Of a stretch of DNA of 8,235 nucleotides, positions 6,755 through 8,235 are shown one piece after another (the first letter of the stretch is position 1; each line of letters begins with the position of its first letter). The position numbers were made by a program, and so were the translations under genes. The notes under the pieces were generated by a model. That model had not been told where the DNA came from, did not search any database, and worked only from the letters and a program-made list of their open reading frames with translations. This DNA comes from DAOUAJ01 sp034433615 (GTDB lineage Bacteria > Chloroflexota > Anaerolineae > DUEN01): assembly GCA_034433615.1 (NCBI GenBank), contig DAOUAJ010000002.1:1-8235 (forward strand), read 5' to 3'.

Positions 6755-6788
6755 AAGGCCCCCACCGTCTCCAGACGGTGGGGGCCTT
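6755..6788. terminator. Strong bidirectional terminator between convergent genes
   Basis: A perfect 16-bp inverted repeat has arms AAGGCCCCCACCGTCT (6755-6770) and AGACGGTGGGGGCCTT (6773-6788) around CC, so it should fold as a long GC-rich hairpin with a small loop. It lies 24 nt after the binding-protein stop and 36 nt beyond the stop of the convergent protease gene. The T-runs are short on both sides (CCTTTCC on plus, CCTTCTG on minus), but the stem is very stable. It probably ends both transcripts. Confidence 0.88.
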
Positions 6789-6824
6789 TCCATTGGCGCA
6801 ATATGACAACGAGAAGACTGCTCC

Positions 6825-8075
6825 CTAAGGCTGCGCGTTCCCGTAGCTACAGTTCCCGCCGACAGCATTACAGGCGTTGATCCGCCCGTAGATCCAGTAG
6901 ATGCCGGTGCCCGTGATGCGGTCAGCGGTGCTTTCGATGCGGTTGCGGACGCAGGCGTTGTCAGTGCAGAGACCGGGGGTTGACCAGACCAAGCCGGCGA
7001 CGCCAGCCACGTGGGGCGTTGCCATCGAGGTGCCGCTGCCGAAGCCGTAGAAATCATTGGGAAGGGTGGATAGGATGCCGACCCCCGGCGCTGCCACATC
7101 CATCCATCTGCTGCCATAGGAGGACCAGAAAGCCTTCCGATCCTTAGCGTTCGTCGCTGCGACTGCAATGCAATTGCGATACGCGGCAGGGTAAGTGGGG
7201 ATCGTATTGCCGTTGTTCCCACCCGCACAGGCCAGGACTACCCCTTTGCTCCATGCATAGTTGACAACGTTTTCCAGTGTGCGCGACTTGATGTTAGCGC
7301 CCAGGCTCATGTTAATTACCTTAGCACCGTTATGCGTCGCCCACACGATGCCCCAGGCGACCCAGGAGTAGTAGCCGGAGCCTTGATCGTTGAGGACTTT
7401 GACGTTCAGCAGGCCACAGCCCCAGCAAACACCGGCCACACCTGTCTCATTGTTAGTTACCGCCGCGGCGATCCCGGCGACATGGGTCCCATGGCCGTAC
7501 AGATCGTCCACAGTGCTGCTATTGGTGAAGTTGGTGCTGGTGACGACTTTGCTCGCCAGGTCCTCATGGTCCTGGTCAATGCCTGTGTCGAGGATGGCGA
7601 TCAGCACGCTGTTGCTACCCGTGGTGACGGCCCAGGCCTCGGGAGCGTCAATGTCGGCATCCAGCTTACCTCCAGTCTGCCCTTCATTGTTCAGTCCCCA
7701 CTGCTTGGCGAACTCTGGATCGTGAGGGCTTTCCAAGGCCGAGGCCACGTAATCCAGCTCAGCGTAAGCCACTAGTGGGCTGCGGGCGTAAGCGGCCGCC
7801 TTCACCTCTTCTGTTCCTACCGGTACGTTGACCACCTCAACCCCGATGCCGGGGATCACCTCAATGGACTGCCCCCCTTCGGCCTGATGAAAAGCCGCCC
7901 TATCAGCCGCCTTGATCTCCGGTCGGAACTTGACCAGGATGCGACCAGGGGCGAAGGGGGGCTGCGCTGTGGTAGAGTCTTGGGCAGGGGCCGCCGCAAC
8001 CAGGAAAGGCAAAGCCACCAACGCGGCCAGAGCCAACAAGAAAGAAACATACCTCAGAACTTTTCTTGCTTTCAT
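6825..8075 (-). CDS. Secreted subtilisin-like serine protease (peptidase S8)
   Basis: This is a 416-residue secreted endopeptidase precursor. A signal peptide covers about 1-30 (basic MKARK, hydrophobic core, then VAAAPA). An inhibitor I9-like propeptide follows at about 43-110, beginning PGRILVKF. The mature enzyme probably starts near 112-122, before FAKQWGLNN. The catalytic triad is complete: Asp163 in ILDTGI, His195 in GHGTHVAG and Ser350 in GTSMATPHVAG. The likely oxyanion Asn is Asn287 in AGGNNG. Eight cysteines (217, 220, 283, 302, 370, 375, 402, 409) lie in the catalytic part and could form disulfides. The protein ends shortly after the catalytic fold, with no C-terminal PPC or anchoring domain, so it is probably released. 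Start: ATG at 8075 with AGGAAG 7 nt upstream. It converges on the importer operon and could supply peptides for it, which is an inference. Confidence 0.95.
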   Translation of the reverse strand: MKARKVLRYVSFLLALAALVALPFLVAAAPAQDSTTAQPPFAPGRILVKFRPEIKAADRAAFHQAEGGQSIEVIPGIGVEVVNVPVGTEEVKAAAYARSPLVAYAELDYVASALESPHDPEFAKQWGLNNEGQTGGKLDADIDAPEAWAVTTGSNSVLIAILDTGIDQDHEDLASKVVTSTNFTNSSTVDDLYGHGTHVAGIAAAVTNNETGVAGVCWGCGLLNVKVLNDQGSGYYSWVAWGIVWATHNGAKVINMSLGANIKSRTLENVVNYAWSKGVVLACAGGNNGNTIPTYPAAYRNCIAVAATNAKDRKAFWSSYGSRWMDVAAPGVGILSTLPNDFYGFGSGTSMATPHVAGVAGLVWSTPGLCTDNACVRNRIESTADRITGTGIYWIYGRINACNAVGGNCSYGNAQP

Positions 8076-8084
8076 CTCACTGCT

Positions 8085-8112
8085 TCCTGGGACCTGTGAC
8101 CTGTAACCTGCG
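8085..8112. repeat. Degenerate heptamer tandem repeat in the protease leader
   Basis: On the plus strand four 7-nt units run head to tail: TCCTGGG, ACCTGTG, ACCTGTA, ACCTGCG. On the minus strand these read as repeated CAGGT/CAGGA, and the last unit supplies the AGGA of the protease ribosome site. The third and fourth units lie within AACCTGCGAC (8105-8114), which recurs exactly in the tRNA T-arm region (8138-8147). The repeat is seen directly, but its meaning is unknown. Confidence 0.55.
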
Positions 8113-8119
8113 ACTCAGG

Positions 8120-8193
8120 TGGGCGAAGCAGGGATCGAACCTGCGACCTCCTCGGTGTAAGCGAGGCGCTCATACCCACTGAGCTATTCGCCC
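8120..8193 (-). tRNA. tRNA-Val, anticodon UAC
   Basis: The minus strand folds into a complete cloverleaf. The acceptor stem is GGGCGAA with TTCGCCC, the D-arm is GCTC/GAGC, and the anticodon stem is CCTCG/CGAGG around loop CTTACAC. The variable loop is 5 nt, and the T-arm is GCAGG/CCTGC around TTCGATC. Loop positions 34-36 read TAC (plus 8158-8160), which decodes GUA valine codons. The discriminator is A (plus T8120). Genomic sequence continues CC then T, so the full CCA end is not encoded. It has 74 nt with discriminator and no intron. The protease gene lies 44 nt downstream on the same strand. Confidence 0.97.
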
Positions 8194-8205
8194 GCATCTA
8201 TTGCC

Positions 8206-8234
8206 ATTATACGAGGGCCCGTTTGTTCTGTCAA
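8206..8234 (-). promoter_or_regulatory. Perfect consensus promoter of the tRNA-Val gene
   Basis: On the minus strand TTGACA (8234-8229) is followed after exactly 17 bp by TATAAT (8211-8206). Both hexamers match the sigma70 consensus fully. Transcription should start near 8199, a few bases before the mature tRNA 5' end at 8193. This is typical of stable-RNA promoters. No other promoter is obvious for the protease, so it may contribute to protease transcription by read-through. Confidence 0.88.
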
Positions 8235-8235
8235 T

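Noticed and set aside
8120..8193. tRNA considered as an integration site with a mobile element
   Set aside because: No integrase, transposase or full-length direct repeat of the tRNA 3' end is in the window. Only a 10-bp internal match exists, too short to call an attachment site.

Overview
The window looks like a chromosomal segment of a Chloroflexota (Anaerolineae-like) bacterium. This is an inference from several features: moderately high GC by eye, a Tat-type lipoprotein solute-binding protein with a Pro/Ala-rich linker, strong Shine-Dalgarno sites, and a secreted subtilisin of the kind common in that phylum. No marker gene here proves the taxonomy.

The left part (1-346) is non-coding upstream sequence. 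It has two short perfect hairpins (42-71 and 91-108), a consensus sigma70-type promoter (119-147), and a roughly 190-nt leader with an 11-bp long-range inverted repeat (178-188 with 268-278). The leader also holds an open 45-codon frame of uncertain status.

A tightly packed plus-strand operon follows and encodes a complete Opp/Dpp-family ABC importer. Its genes are permease B (347-1426, TTG start), permease C (1429-2340), ATPase D (2356-3420), ATPase F (3422-4408), a small two-helix membrane protein of unknown function (4465-4713), a doubtful 68-codon frame (4719-4925), and the family 5 solute-binding lipoprotein (4922-6730). The binding-protein gene comes last. It has a perfect AAGGAGGT ribosome site preceded by a 14-bp palindrome, which suggests that it is expressed differently from the membrane and ATPase subunits. 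The lipoprotein should capture substrate outside the membrane, the two permeases form the channel, and the two ATPases power it. The substrate may be peptides, but some sequence details also fit the oligosaccharide-importing branch of this family.

A strong bidirectional hairpin (6755-6788) separates the operon from a convergent minus-strand gene for a secreted subtilisin-like serine protease (6825-8075). Just upstream of the protease on the same strand is a tRNA-Val(UAC) gene (8120-8193), driven by a perfect TTGACA-17-TATAAT promoter at the window's right edge. No terminator is visible between the tRNA and the protease, so read-through is possible. A short heptamer repeat carries the protease ribosome site.

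Most of the window is ordinary transport and housekeeping DNA. I found no convincing new system. The points most worth a second look are the structured operon leader, the small membrane protein inside the transporter operon, and the tRNA-protease junction.
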